Of a stretch of 27,542 nucleotides of DNA, positions 1 through 7,774 are shown piece after piece (position 1 is the stretch's first letter; each line of letters starts with the position of its first letter). The stretch covers positions 1 through 27,542 of the forward strand of contig CAZWDR010000028.1 of the NCBI GenBank assembly GCA_964632365.1. Reading direction: 5' to 3'. The DNA is from ZC4RG30 sp964632365. Lineage in GTDB: Bacteria > Pseudomonadota > Gammaproteobacteria > Steroidobacterales > Steroidobacteraceae. The notes below the pieces were generated by a model. That model searched no databases and was not told where the DNA came from. It worked only from the letters and a program-made list of their open reading frames with translations. A program made the position numbers and the translations under genes.

Positions 1-1845
1 CCCGCCGAGCGCGTCGAGATGGCGCGCGTCGATGCCGAGCTGCTGAACCAGCTGCTGAACCAGGCCGGCGAGGTGAGCATCGCGCGCTCGCGGGTGGAGC
101 AGCAGCTGGGTTCGATGGAGTTCAACCTCGGCGAGCTGTCGCGCACCGTGACGCGCCTGAAGGAACAGCTCTCGAAGCTCGAGATCGAGACCGAGGCGCA
201 GATCCTGCATCGGCACGAGACCGAGATGAGCCAGCGCGCCGACCGTGCGGATTTCGATCCGCTGGAGCTGGACCGCTACTCCGCGATCCAGCAGTTCTCG
301 CGCGCGCTGGCCGAGACCGCCAATGACGTGGCGAGCATCCAGACCATGCTCGAGACGCTGTCGGGCGAGGCGCAGAACCAGCTGCTGCACCAGGGCCGCA
401 CGCTCACCGAACTGCAGAATGGCCTGATGCGCACGCGCATGGTGTCGTTCCAGCGCCATGTGCAGCGCATGTCACGCATCGTGCGCCAGGCGGCCATCGA
501 CACCGGCCGCAAGGCCGAGCTGCTCGTGGAAGGTGCCTCCGGCGAGATGGACCGGCAGGTGCTCGAGCGCATGCTGCCGCCCTTCGAGCACCTGCTGCGC
601 AATGCGGTCGCGCACGGCATCGAGACGCCGCAGCAGCGCATTGCCGCCGGCAAGCCCGAGACCGGCCGCATCGAACTGGAACTGCGGCGCGAGGGCGCCG
701 AGGTCGTGGTCGAGGTGCGCGACGATGGCGCCGGCATGAACATCGCCGCGATCCGCCGCAAGGCCATCGCGCTGGGCATCATCCGCGCCGACCAGGCGCT
801 GACCGACCAGGAAGCGATGACGCTGGTCCTGGAGCCCGGCTTCTCCACCGCCGAGAGCCTGTCGCAGGCCGCCGGCCGCGGGGTCGGCATGGACGTGGTG
901 GCGGTCGAGGTGAAGAAGCTCGGCGGCTCGCTGAACATGGAGAGCGAGGCCGGCAAGGGCACGCGCTTCATCATCCGCCTGCCGCTGACGCTGGCCGTCA
1001 GCCACGCGCTGGTGGTGGGCGTGGGCGATGAGCAGTTCGCGCTGCCGATGCCGACCATCGAAGGCGTGGTGCGCATCCCGCGCGAAGAGGTGCTGCGGCA
1101 TCTCGCCAGCGATGCCCCGGCCTACCTGTATGGCGGCCACCCCTACCGGCTGCAGCACCTGGCGAACTTCGTCGGTCTCGAGGCCGGTGTGCTGCCCGAT
1201 GACGAGCCGACGTTGCCGGTGGCCATGGTGCGCGCCGGTGAGCTCTCGACCGGCGTCGTGGCCGAACAGCTGATCGGCACGCGCGAGATCGTCGTGAAGC
1301 CGGTGGGCCCGCAGATCGCCTCGATCCGCGGCGTCGCTGGCGCCACGATCATGGGGGACGGCCGCATCGTCGTGATCCTCGACATCGGTTCGCTGGTGCG
1401 TGCCGGCTGGCGTGGTCGCGAGAAGCCGGCGGGCGCGCGCGAACGCAGTGAACGCCGCATCACGGCCCTGGTGGTGGACGATTCGATCACGGTGCGCCGC
1501 GTGACCCAGCGTCTGCTGGAGCGCAACGGCATGCGCGTGCTGACCGCGCGTGACGGCGAAGACGCCGTCGCCGTGATGGAAGAGCACGTGCCCGACGTGG
1601 TGCTGCTCGACATCGAGATGCCGCGCATGGACGGCTATGAGGTGGCGCAGCACATGCGCGCATCGCCGCGCCTGAAGGACGTGCCCATCATCATGATCAC
1701 CTCGCGCGTCGGCGAGAAGCACCGCACGCGCGCGATGGAGATCGGTGTGGACGAATACCTGGGCAAGCCCTATCAGGAGAGCCAGTTGCTCGAGGCCATC
1801 GCCCCGCTGGTGGCACGCAGTGGCTCGCAGGCGGCCGGCACATGA
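1..1845 (+). CDS. chpA: Chemotaxis hybrid histidine kinase ChpA/CheA type, C-terminal part (5' end outside window)
   Basis: The frame is open from base 1, so this is the C-terminal part of a larger protein; any Hpt domains lie upstream of the window. In order it shows a CheA-type dimerisation segment (LLNQAGEVSIARSRVEQQ), a HATPase domain with N-box HLLRNAVAHGIE (nt 589-624), DDGAGMN and GRGVGMDVV (nt 874-900), a CheW-like regulatory domain (about nt 985-1410), and a C-terminal receiver domain (about nt 1465-1830). The receiver has the acidic pair in VVDDSITVRR, the phospho-acceptor Asp in LLDIEMPRMDG (codon 1609-1611) and the Lys of LGKPYQE. In Pseudomonas, ChpA is the kinase of the Pil-Chp pathway controlling twitching motility and cAMP. 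The kinase plus C-terminal receiver layout and the adjoining chpC-like gene support that assignment over a flagellar CheA. A PilL-type name in other genera would be equivalent. Confidence 0.93.
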   Translation, partial: PAERVEMARVDAELLNQLLNQAGEVSIARSRVEQQLGSMEFNLGELSRTVTRLKEQLSKLEIETEAQILHRHETEMSQRADRADFDPLELDRYSAIQQFSRALAETANDVASIQTMLETLSGEAQNQLLHQGRTLTELQNGLMRTRMVSFQRHVQRMSRIVRQAAIDTGRKAELLVEGASGEMDRQVLERMLPPFEHLLRNAVAHGIETPQQRIAAGKPETGRIELELRREGAEVVVEVRDDGAGMNIAAIRRKAIALGIIRADQALTDQEAMTLVLEPGFSTAESLSQAAGRGVGMDVVAVEVKKLGGSLNMESEAGKGTRFIIRLPLTLAVSHALVVGVGDEQFALPMPTIEGVVRIPREEVLRHLASDAPAYLYGGHPYRLQHLANFVGLEAGVLPDDEPTLPVAMVRAGELSTGVVAEQLIGTREIVVKPVGPQIASIRGVAGATIMGDGRIVVILDIGSLVRAGWRGREKPAGARERSERRITALVVDDSITVRRVTQRLLERNGMRVLTARDGEDAVAVMEEHVPDVVLLDIEMPRMDGYEVAQHMRASPRLKDVPIIMITSRVGEKHRTRAMEIGVDEYLGKPYQESQLLEAIAPLVARSGSQAAGT

Positions 1846-2354
1846 GCGACGACAGCCGCATGAGCACCGATCGTCCCGCCGAACTCTATGGACTGATGGT
1901 GCCGCTCGAGAAGGAGCGCCTGCTGGTGCCACGCGGCTGCGTGGCCGAGGTCGTCGGCTACCAGGCACCGCAGGAGATGACCGGTGCGCCGCCGTGGCAC
2001 CTGGGCGTGATCAAGTGGAATGGTCGCACCGTGCCGCTGGTGTCATTCGAAGGCTGTGCCGGCGGCGACGTCGCGCCACCCAGTGCGCGCTCGCGCGTCG
2101 TGGTGCTCAACGCCCTGCACGAGAGCCTGGGCAGTGGCGCGGTCGCGATCCTGTCGCAGGGATTCCCGCAGCTGGTGCGCATCTCGCCGGAGTTCGTGAA
2201 GCTCGACGCGACCCGCGACTTTCCCGAAGGCAGTCCGGTGGCCTGCCAGATCCTGCTGCTCGACGAGCGGCCGCTGGTGCCCGATCTGGATCGCCTCGAG
2301 GCGATGGTGGCGAAGGAAACCGTGCCGCTGCCGGGCGATCCCGACAGTCCCTGA
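1842..2354 (+). CDS. chpC: CheW-like chemotaxis coupling protein, ChpC type
   Basis: This 170-residue protein overlaps the chpA stop by 4 nt (ATGA), so translation is probably coupled. It looks like a single CheW-like SH3-pair domain: LYGLMVPLEKERLLVPRGCVAEVVGY, a WHLGVIKWNGRTVPLVSFE segment matching the 'G.i.wrG..vPvi.l' core of CheW folds, and a beta-rich C-terminus ending in a short acidic tail. CheW-type proteins link chemoreceptors to the kinase; ChpC is the second such adaptor of the Pil-Chp system. The start could also be the ATG at 1860 (MSTDRPAELYG); no strong Shine-Dalgarno sequence decides between them, and the coupled start is preferred. The methylesterase gene chpB that sits between chpA and chpC in Pseudomonas is absent here. 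Confidence 0.85.
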   Translation: MSDDSRMSTDRPAELYGLMVPLEKERLLVPRGCVAEVVGYQAPQEMTGAPPWHLGVIKWNGRTVPLVSFEGCAGGDVAPPSARSRVVVLNALHESLGSGAVAILSQGFPQLVRISPEFVKLDATRDFPEGSPVACQILLLDERPLVPDLDRLEAMVAKETVPLPGDPDSP

Positions 2355-2360
2355 TCTGCC

Positions 2361-3350
2361 GTGGCATTCCGACCCGACGCAGCGGCGCAGCGTCGCGACG
2401 GCCGCGTCCGTTCGCCTTTGCTGGAACTTCCCGCGGCCGCCGCGCTGCTGCCGGCCTGGCTGGGGTTGGCCGGCCAGTGGCACTGGATCCTCGACCTGTT
2501 CGCGCACTTCCGCTGGCAGTACCTGCCCGTCGCGATCGCGGTCATCGTGCTGGCGCGGCGGCAGCGCTGCCGCGGGCTGCTGTGGGCCGGCTTCGCCACG
2601 CTGTTGCTGAACACCGCGCTGATCGCGCAGGTCGCGCTGCAGTCCCGTCCCGAAGCCACCGCGCTGGCGCCGGACTTCGCGCTGCGCGTGCTGACCATCA
2701 ACGTGCTCGGCAGCAATCCGGACAAGCAGGCCGTGGTGGATCACATCCGCGCGGCGGATGCGGACATCGTGTTCCTCGCAGAAGCCGATGCGGCGTGGGT
2801 GCAGGCGCTCGCGCCGCTCGACGCCACCTATCCGCACCAGCTGCTGCATCCGCGGCCCGACAGTTTCGGCCTGGCGCTGATCAGCCGCATCCCGCTCGAA
2901 GCGCCGCAGGTGCGCCACCTGTCACCGGACGCGCGGCCCACCGCCATCGCCACGCTGACGCATCACGGACGGCGCCTGCTGTTCGTGGGCATGCATCCGC
3001 CGCCGCCGATGGGTGCGGCACTGGCCGCCGTGCGCGACGCGCAGATCGCCGCGCTGGGGAATCTGGCCGCGCAGGCGCCGGTTCCGGTCATCGCCGCGGG
3101 GGATTTCAACGCCACGCCCTGGTCCGCGCCGATGCGACGCCTTGCGGAGCGCGGCATCGGCCTTCATGGCCAGCCCGGCGCCTGGCGATCCACATGGATG
3201 AAGGGAACCCCGCTGGGGATTCCGATCGACCACGTGCTCACCTCTGCGCCGCTATGGGTGGAGTCCCGGCAGGTGGGGCCGGACGTGGGGTCTGACCACC
3301 GGCCCGTGCTGGCGACGGTGCGGTGGGTCGGTACGGGCGAGCGACCGTAG
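2361..3350 (+). CDS. Endonuclease/exonuclease/phosphatase-fold protein with N-terminal membrane segments
   Basis: The protein has 329 residues with a GTG start 6 nt after chpC; no in-frame ATG lies near. Residues about 15-90 contain two or three hydrophobic segments (LLELPAAAALLPAWLGLAG, YLPVAIAVIVLA, GLLWAGFATLLLNTALIAQ). After these comes an EEP (DNase I-like) domain with the family's metal and catalytic motifs in order: TINVLGSN, FLAEAD (metal-binding Glu), GMHPPPP (His), GDFNATPW (Asp/Asn), IDHVLTS and the closing GSDHRPVLATV. The layout resembles membrane-anchored EEP proteins with the catalytic domain outside the cytoplasm. The substrate cannot be read from sequence; relatives cut DNA, phosphoinositides or other phosphodiesters. 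It is probably co-transcribed with chpA-chpC by position, but a role in pilus signalling would be speculation. It ends tail to tail with rsmE, 54 nt apart, and I see no convincing terminator between them. Confidence 0.85.
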   Translation: MAFRPDAAAQRRDGRVRSPLLELPAAAALLPAWLGLAGQWHWILDLFAHFRWQYLPVAIAVIVLARRQRCRGLLWAGFATLLLNTALIAQVALQSRPEATALAPDFALRVLTINVLGSNPDKQAVVDHIRAADADIVFLAEADAAWVQALAPLDATYPHQLLHPRPDSFGLALISRIPLEAPQVRHLSPDARPTAIATLTHHGRRLLFVGMHPPPPMGAALAAVRDAQIAALGNLAAQAPVPVIAAGDFNATPWSAPMRRLAERGIGLHGQPGAWRSTWMKGTPLGIPIDHVLTSAPLWVESRQVGPDVGSDHRPVLATVRWVGTGERP

Positions 3351-3404
3351 GGCGGCACGCCGGCACGTCGGCGACAGGCGACCGACCACAGATCATCGCT
3401 TTCC

Positions 3405-4154
3405 TCAGGCCAGATCCCCGGCCAGTGCCTGCAGCGCGGCCAGCGCCGTCAGCGCCGCGGTCTCCGTGCGCAGCACGCGCGGCCCGAGCCGGCAACTGGC
3501 GAAGCCCGCCAGCTTCGCGGCGCACGCCTCGGCCGGATCGAAGCCGCCCTCAGGCCCCACCAGCAGCGTCACCGCCGGCGGCCTTGCGCCCGTGCGCGCG
3601 TCCAGCAACGCCCGCAGCGACCGCGAGTCCCCATCCGGCGTCAGCAGCAGCTTCAATCCATCGGACGCCTGCTGCGCGGCTGACGCCAGCCCCAGCGGTG
3701 CGTCCACCTCCGGCACCTGGTTGCGCCCCGACTGCTCGCAGGCCCCCGCGACCACCGCGCGCCAGTGCGCCAGCTTCTTCTGCGTGGTCGCGGCATCCAG
3801 CCGCACGTTGCTGCGCACGCTGGTCAGCGGCACGAAACGCGTCACGCCCAGTTCCGTCGCCTTCTGCAGGATCAGGTCCATCTTCTCGCCGCGCGCGATG
3901 CCCTGCAGCAGCGTGACCTGCAGTGGCGATTCCCGATCGATGTCGTGGCGCGCGCCGACCTGCACGGTCACCACCCCGCGCCGCTCGGCCGTGATCACCG
4001 CCTCGTGTTCCCCGCCGCTGCCGTCGAACACGCGCAGCGCATCGCCAGCCTTCATGCGCAGCACCCGCACCAGATGCTGGCCAGCCCCCGCGGGCAATTC
4101 GATCGATGCACCGGCTGACAGCGGCACCGGCACATGCACCCGTGTCAGTCGCAT
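3405..4154 (-). CDS. rsmE: 16S rRNA (uracil-1498-N3)-methyltransferase RsmE
   Basis: RsmE methylates N3 of U1498 in helix 44 of 16S rRNA in assembled 30S subunits, using SAM. The 249-residue length is normal. It shows the N-terminal PUA-like part (LTRVHVPVPL, QHLVRVLRMKAGDALRVFDGSGGE) and the SPOUT methyltransferase domain: LLQGIARGEKMDLILQKATELG, ACEQSGRNQVPEV, the knot loop LLVGPEGGFDPAE and the C-terminal CRLGPRVLRTETA. The start ATG (4154) lies inside the end of bioA, giving a 10-nt overlap, so the two are probably translated from one mRNA. In my recollection the bioA-rsmE pairing also occurs in Pseudomonas next to the chp genes, which fits this neighbourhood. Confidence 0.95.
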   Translation of the reverse strand: MRLTRVHVPVPLSAGASIELPAGAGQHLVRVLRMKAGDALRVFDGSGGEHEAVITAERRGVVTVQVGARHDIDRESPLQVTLLQGIARGEKMDLILQKATELGVTRFVPLTSVRSNVRLDAATTQKKLAHWRAVVAGACEQSGRNQVPEVDAPLGLASAAQQASDGLKLLLTPDGDSRSLRALLDARTGARPPAVTLLVGPEGGFDPAEACAAKLAGFASCRLGPRVLRTETAALTALAALQALAGDLA

Positions 4155-5512
4155 GTCGCGGCCTCGATGCCGCTGCGCGCCACCCCGGCCAGGAAGTCGA
4201 TGTCCTCCGGCGTCACGACGTAGGGCGGCATGAAATACACCACATCGCCGACCGGTCGCAGCAGCGCGCCGCGCTCCAGCGCATGCCGGTACACGCGCAG
4301 CCCCCGCCGTTCGCGAAAGTCGTAGGGCTCCCGGCTGCGCCGGTCGCGCACCATCTCGATCGCGAGGATCATGCCGGTCTGCCGCACCTCCGCCACATGG
4401 GGATGATCGGCAAGATCGGCGGTGGCAGCGCGCATGCGGGCCGCCAGCGCGCGGTTGCGCTCGATCACCGGTTCGCTGGCGAAGATGCCCAGCGTCGCGC
4501 GTGCCGCCGCGCAGGCCAGCGGGTTGCCGGTGTAGCTGTGCGAATGCAGGAAGGCAGTGAGCTTGCCGTATTCGTCATAGAAGGCGTCGTAGACCGGCGC
4601 GGTCGTCAGCACCGCGGACAGCGGCAGGTAACCGCCGGTGAGCCCCTTCGACAGGCACAGGAAATCCGGCGTGATGCCAGCCTGCTCGCAGGCGAACAGT
4701 GTGCCCGTCCGGCCGAAGCCGACCGCGATCTCATCGCAGATCAGGTGCACGCCGGCCGCATCGCAGGCCTCGCGCAGCAGTTTCAGATACAGCGGGTCAT
4801 GCATGCGCATGCCGCCTGCGCACTGCACCAGCGGTTCGATGATCACCGCGGCAGTCTCGTCACCGTATTGCTGGAGCAGTTCCTGCAGTCCCGCGATCTG
4901 GCGCCGCGCGACATCCGCCGGGCTCTCGCCGGGTTCGCGCAGGTAGGCGTCCGGGGAGGGCGCGGTGAGCACGTCCATCAGCAGCGGTGCGTAGATGTCC
5001 TTGTACAGCGCGACATTGCCCACCGCGAGCGCGCCCAGCGTCTCGCCGTGATAGCTGTTGGCCAGCGTGATGAAGCGTCGCTTGCCGGGCCGCCCGGCAT
5101 TGCGCCAGTAGTGGAAACTCATCTTCACGGCCACCTCGACCGCCGCGGAGCCGTTGTCGGCGAAGAAGCAGCGCGCGAGCCCCGGTGGTGCGACGCGCAG
5201 CAGCGCCTCGGCCGTTTCGACCGCCGGCTCATGCGTGAAGCCGGCAAAGATCACATGTTCCAGCTGCTGGAGCTGCTTCGCGACCGCGCCGCTGATCACC
5301 GGGTTGGCGTGGCCGAACAGGTTCACCCACCAGGAGCTGATCGCATCCAGGTAGCGCTGGCCGTCGGTGCCGATCAGCCACGCCCCCTCGCCACGCGCGA
5401 TCGGGATCAGCGGCATCTCCCGCTCGTGGTCCTTCATCTGGGTGCAGGGATGCCACAGCACCGCAAGATCGCGCGCCGCGAGGCCCGAATGGCTGTCCGG
5501 AATCTGGTTCAT
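4145..5512 (-). CDS. bioA: Adenosylmethionine-8-amino-7-oxononanoate aminotransferase BioA
   Basis: This is the PLP-dependent transaminase that converts 7-keto-8-aminopelargonate to 7,8-diaminopelargonate in biotin synthesis, with SAM as amino donor. The 455-residue length fits. Signatures are the BioA-type start LWHPCTQMKDHE, ISSWWVNLFGHANP, FFADNGSAAVEVAVKMS (cofactor phosphate region), FITLANSYHGETLGAL, ICDEIAVGFGRTG (Asp contacting the PLP ring) and LSKGLTGGYLPLS with the Schiff-base Lys at residue 289. No other bio genes occur in the window, so biotin synthesis is dispersed in this genome. It is divergent from the quinoprotein gene with only 48 nt between them, so both promoters must share or overlap that gap. 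rsmE follows with a 10-nt overlap. Confidence 0.96.
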   Translation of the reverse strand: MNQIPDSHSGLAARDLAVLWHPCTQMKDHEREMPLIPIARGEGAWLIGTDGQRYLDAISSWWVNLFGHANPVISGAVAKQLQQLEHVIFAGFTHEPAVETAEALLRVAPPGLARCFFADNGSAAVEVAVKMSFHYWRNAGRPGKRRFITLANSYHGETLGALAVGNVALYKDIYAPLLMDVLTAPSPDAYLREPGESPADVARRQIAGLQELLQQYGDETAAVIIEPLVQCAGGMRMHDPLYLKLLREACDAAGVHLICDEIAVGFGRTGTLFACEQAGITPDFLCLSKGLTGGYLPLSAVLTTAPVYDAFYDEYGKLTAFLHSHSYTGNPLACAAARATLGIFASEPVIERNRALAARMRAATADLADHPHVAEVRQTGMILAIEMVRDRRSREPYDFRERRGLRVYRHALERGALLRPVGDVVYFMPPYVVTPEDIDFLAGVARSGIEAATCD

Positions 5513-5560
5513 GTGTTCATAATGATCCTACAGTCCAGAACTGCTTTTCCGGGGGATTCG

Positions 5561-7774
5561 ATGAGTTCGACACGCAATGCGGCGCGCTTCGCGCTGATCG
5601 TCGCCGCCGCGGCGACGCTGGCTGCCTGCAACCGCGGGCCCGAACCCCTCGAGGCCACCGGCAGCATCGACGCCGAACGGCTCGCGAACATCAATGCAGA
5701 GCCGGGCCAGTGGCTCACCACCGGGCGCGACGCCGGCAAGACGCATTATTCCCCGCTCGAGACCATCGACCGCGAAACCGTGTCGCGCCTCGGCTTCGCG
5801 TGGGAATACCGCACCGGCACCAACCGCGGCATGCAGGCGACGCCCATCGTCGTCGACGGCGTGATGTACACCTCCGGTGTCGCCGGACGTGTCTACGCGC
5901 TGAACGCCGCGACTGGCGCGAAGATCTGGGAGTTCACGCCGCCGCTGAACCTGCGCAACGCGCGCGGTTCCTGCTGCGACATCGTCAATCGCGGTGTCGC
6001 GGTGTGGAACGGCAAGGTGTATGTCGGCGCGTTCGAGGGCTTCCTCTATGCGCTCGATGCGGCCACCGGCAAGGTGGCGTGGGAGGTCGACACCTTCATC
6101 GACCGTGAACGCGCCTATTCGATCACTGGCGCGCCGCAGGTCGCCGGCGACGTGGTGGTGATCGGCAATGGCGGCGCGGAATTCGATTCGCGCGGTTATG
6201 TCACGGCCTATGATCTCGACAGCGGCGAGCAGAAGTGGCGCTTCTTCCTGACGCCCACCGATCCGGCAAAGCCGCAGGACAACCCCGCGCTCGAGATGGC
6301 CGTGAAGACCTGGGATCCGGACCGCGACTGGAGCTGGGGCGGCGGCGGCAATGCCTGGGACGCCTTCGTCTACGACGCGAAGAACGACCTGGTCTACTTC
6401 GGTACCGCCAACGGCGCGCCGTGGAACCCTGCGGTGCGCAGCCCGGCGGGAGGCGACAACCTGTTCCTGGCCTCCATCGTCGCGCTGAAGGCGTCCACCG
6501 GTGAATACGCCTGGCATTACCAGCAGACCCCCGGCGAGAAATGGGATTACGACGCCACGCCACACCTGATGCTGGCCACGCTCGAGCTGGACGGCACCGC
6601 GCGCGACGTGCTGATGCAGGCCTCGAAGAACGGCTTTTTCTATGTGCACGATCGCGCCACCGGCGCGCTGCTGGCCGCGGACAAGTTCGTGGATGCGAAC
6701 TGGGCCACCGGCATCGATGCGCAGGGCCGGCCCATCATGAATCCCGATGCCGACTACACGAAGGGCAAGCCGATCATCGTGTTCCCCTCCGGCGCCGGCG
6801 GACACAACTTCAACCCGATGTCGCTGTCGGCGAAGACCGGGCTGGTCTACATCCCCGCCCTGCACAGCGGCATGATGCTGGCTTCCACGCCGCCGCGCCC
6901 GCGCATGCCGGGCCAGATGGCTGGCGGTTTCCAGGTGGCCTTCGTCGCCGGTCCGATCGTCGAGGACGAGCTGCCGCCGGTGTTCAAGCCGGTGGGGCAT
7001 CCGGCGTACCTGCGCACGGTGCCCAGCCTCGAGGTGCATGCCTCGCTGAAGGCCTGGGATCCGGTGGCCCGCAAGGTGGTGTGGGAGCATCGCTATCCCT
7101 CGTTCAACGACCATGGCGGCGTGCTGTCGACGGGCGGCGGCATCGTCGTGCAGGGGAGCATCGATGGCCATCTGCGTGTGTTCGATGACAGCACCGGCAA
7201 GGTGCTGAAGGAGATCTTCACCGGCAGCTCGCTGATCGCGGCGCCAATGACCTACACCGTGGACGGCGTGCAGTACATCGCCGTGCTGGCCGGCACCGGC
7301 GGCGGTGGCTGGACGCTGTGGACGCCCGACAAGGTGGCCTCGCAGCGCGGCAATGACAACCGCATCCTTGCGTTCCGCCTCGATGGTGGCGACACGCCGG
7401 TGCCCGCGGAGCTGTCACCCCCGGGTCCGATTCCCGCGCCGCCTGCGCAGACGGCGTCCGCCGCCGACATCGCCGAAGGCGCGAACCTGTTCACCGCGTA
7501 CTGCGGCAGCTGCCACAGCAATTTCGTGCCGTCACCGGTGCCCGACCTGCGCCGCTCGGCGATGATCCGCGACGCCGGACCGTTCGCCTCGGTGGTGCAC
7601 AAGGGCGCGCTGCAGATGCGCGGCATGCCGGCGTGGGACGATCTGCTCACCGCCGCGCAGGTGGAGCAGATCCGTGCGCACCTCGTCGCGGTGGCGCACG
7701 AGGCCTATGCCGCGCAGCAGGCCGGCGAGGCGCCGCCCGCCGGTGTCGCGCCCGCCAGCGAGGGGCATCTCTAA
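5561..7774 (+). CDS. PQQ-dependent quinohaemoprotein dehydrogenase, predicted lipoprotein with C-terminal cytochrome c
   Basis: I chose the ATG at 5561, preceded by GGGGGA (5551-5556); the frame stays open far upstream, but that part only shadows bioA. The product has 737 residues. It begins with a lipoprotein signal (FALIVAAAATLAAC, lipobox LAAC), so it is probably anchored in the envelope. The eight-bladed quinoprotein propeller shows the hallmarks of alcohol dehydrogenases: the vicinal Cys138-Cys139 pair in GSCCDIVNRGVA, which stacks on PQQ, GTANGAPWNPAVRSPAGGDN, WDYDAT with the candidate catalytic Asp329, and FPSGAGGHNFNPM. A C-terminal cytochrome c domain carries CGSCH at residues 648-652 and a likely haem Met in MRGMPAWDD. 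It should oxidise an alcohol, polyol or aldehyde in the periplasm and pass electrons through its haem to the respiratory chain. The substrate is unknown, and no pqq genes are nearby. Confidence 0.92.
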   Translation: MSSTRNAARFALIVAAAATLAACNRGPEPLEATGSIDAERLANINAEPGQWLTTGRDAGKTHYSPLETIDRETVSRLGFAWEYRTGTNRGMQATPIVVDGVMYTSGVAGRVYALNAATGAKIWEFTPPLNLRNARGSCCDIVNRGVAVWNGKVYVGAFEGFLYALDAATGKVAWEVDTFIDRERAYSITGAPQVAGDVVVIGNGGAEFDSRGYVTAYDLDSGEQKWRFFLTPTDPAKPQDNPALEMAVKTWDPDRDWSWGGGGNAWDAFVYDAKNDLVYFGTANGAPWNPAVRSPAGGDNLFLASIVALKASTGEYAWHYQQTPGEKWDYDATPHLMLATLELDGTARDVLMQASKNGFFYVHDRATGALLAADKFVDANWATGIDAQGRPIMNPDADYTKGKPIIVFPSGAGGHNFNPMSLSAKTGLVYIPALHSGMMLASTPPRPRMPGQMAGGFQVAFVAGPIVEDELPPVFKPVGHPAYLRTVPSLEVHASLKAWDPVARKVVWEHRYPSFNDHGGVLSTGGGIVVQGSIDGHLRVFDDSTGKVLKEIFTGSSLIAAPMTYTVDGVQYIAVLAGTGGGGWTLWTPDKVASQRGNDNRILAFRLDGGDTPVPAELSPPGPIPAPPAQTASAADIAEGANLFTAYCGSCHSNFVPSPVPDLRRSAMIRDAGPFASVVHKGALQMRGMPAWDDLLTAAQVEQIRAHLVAVAHEAYAAQQAGEAPPAGVAPASEGHL

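Noticed and set aside
472..1968. Long minus-strand open frame across chpA
   Set aside because: It is His/Asp/Arg-rich antisense translation of a clearly conserved gene, typical of GC-rich DNA.
3351..3404. Rho-independent terminator between the EEP gene and rsmE
   Set aside because: Only a weak GCCG/CGGC stem and no T-run on either strand.
4106..5560. Long in-frame extension upstream of the quinoprotein gene
   Set aside because: It lies antisense to bioA, reads as a shadow (His/Arg/Gln-rich), and the ATG at 5561 has a Shine-Dalgarno sequence followed by a proper lipoprotein signal.
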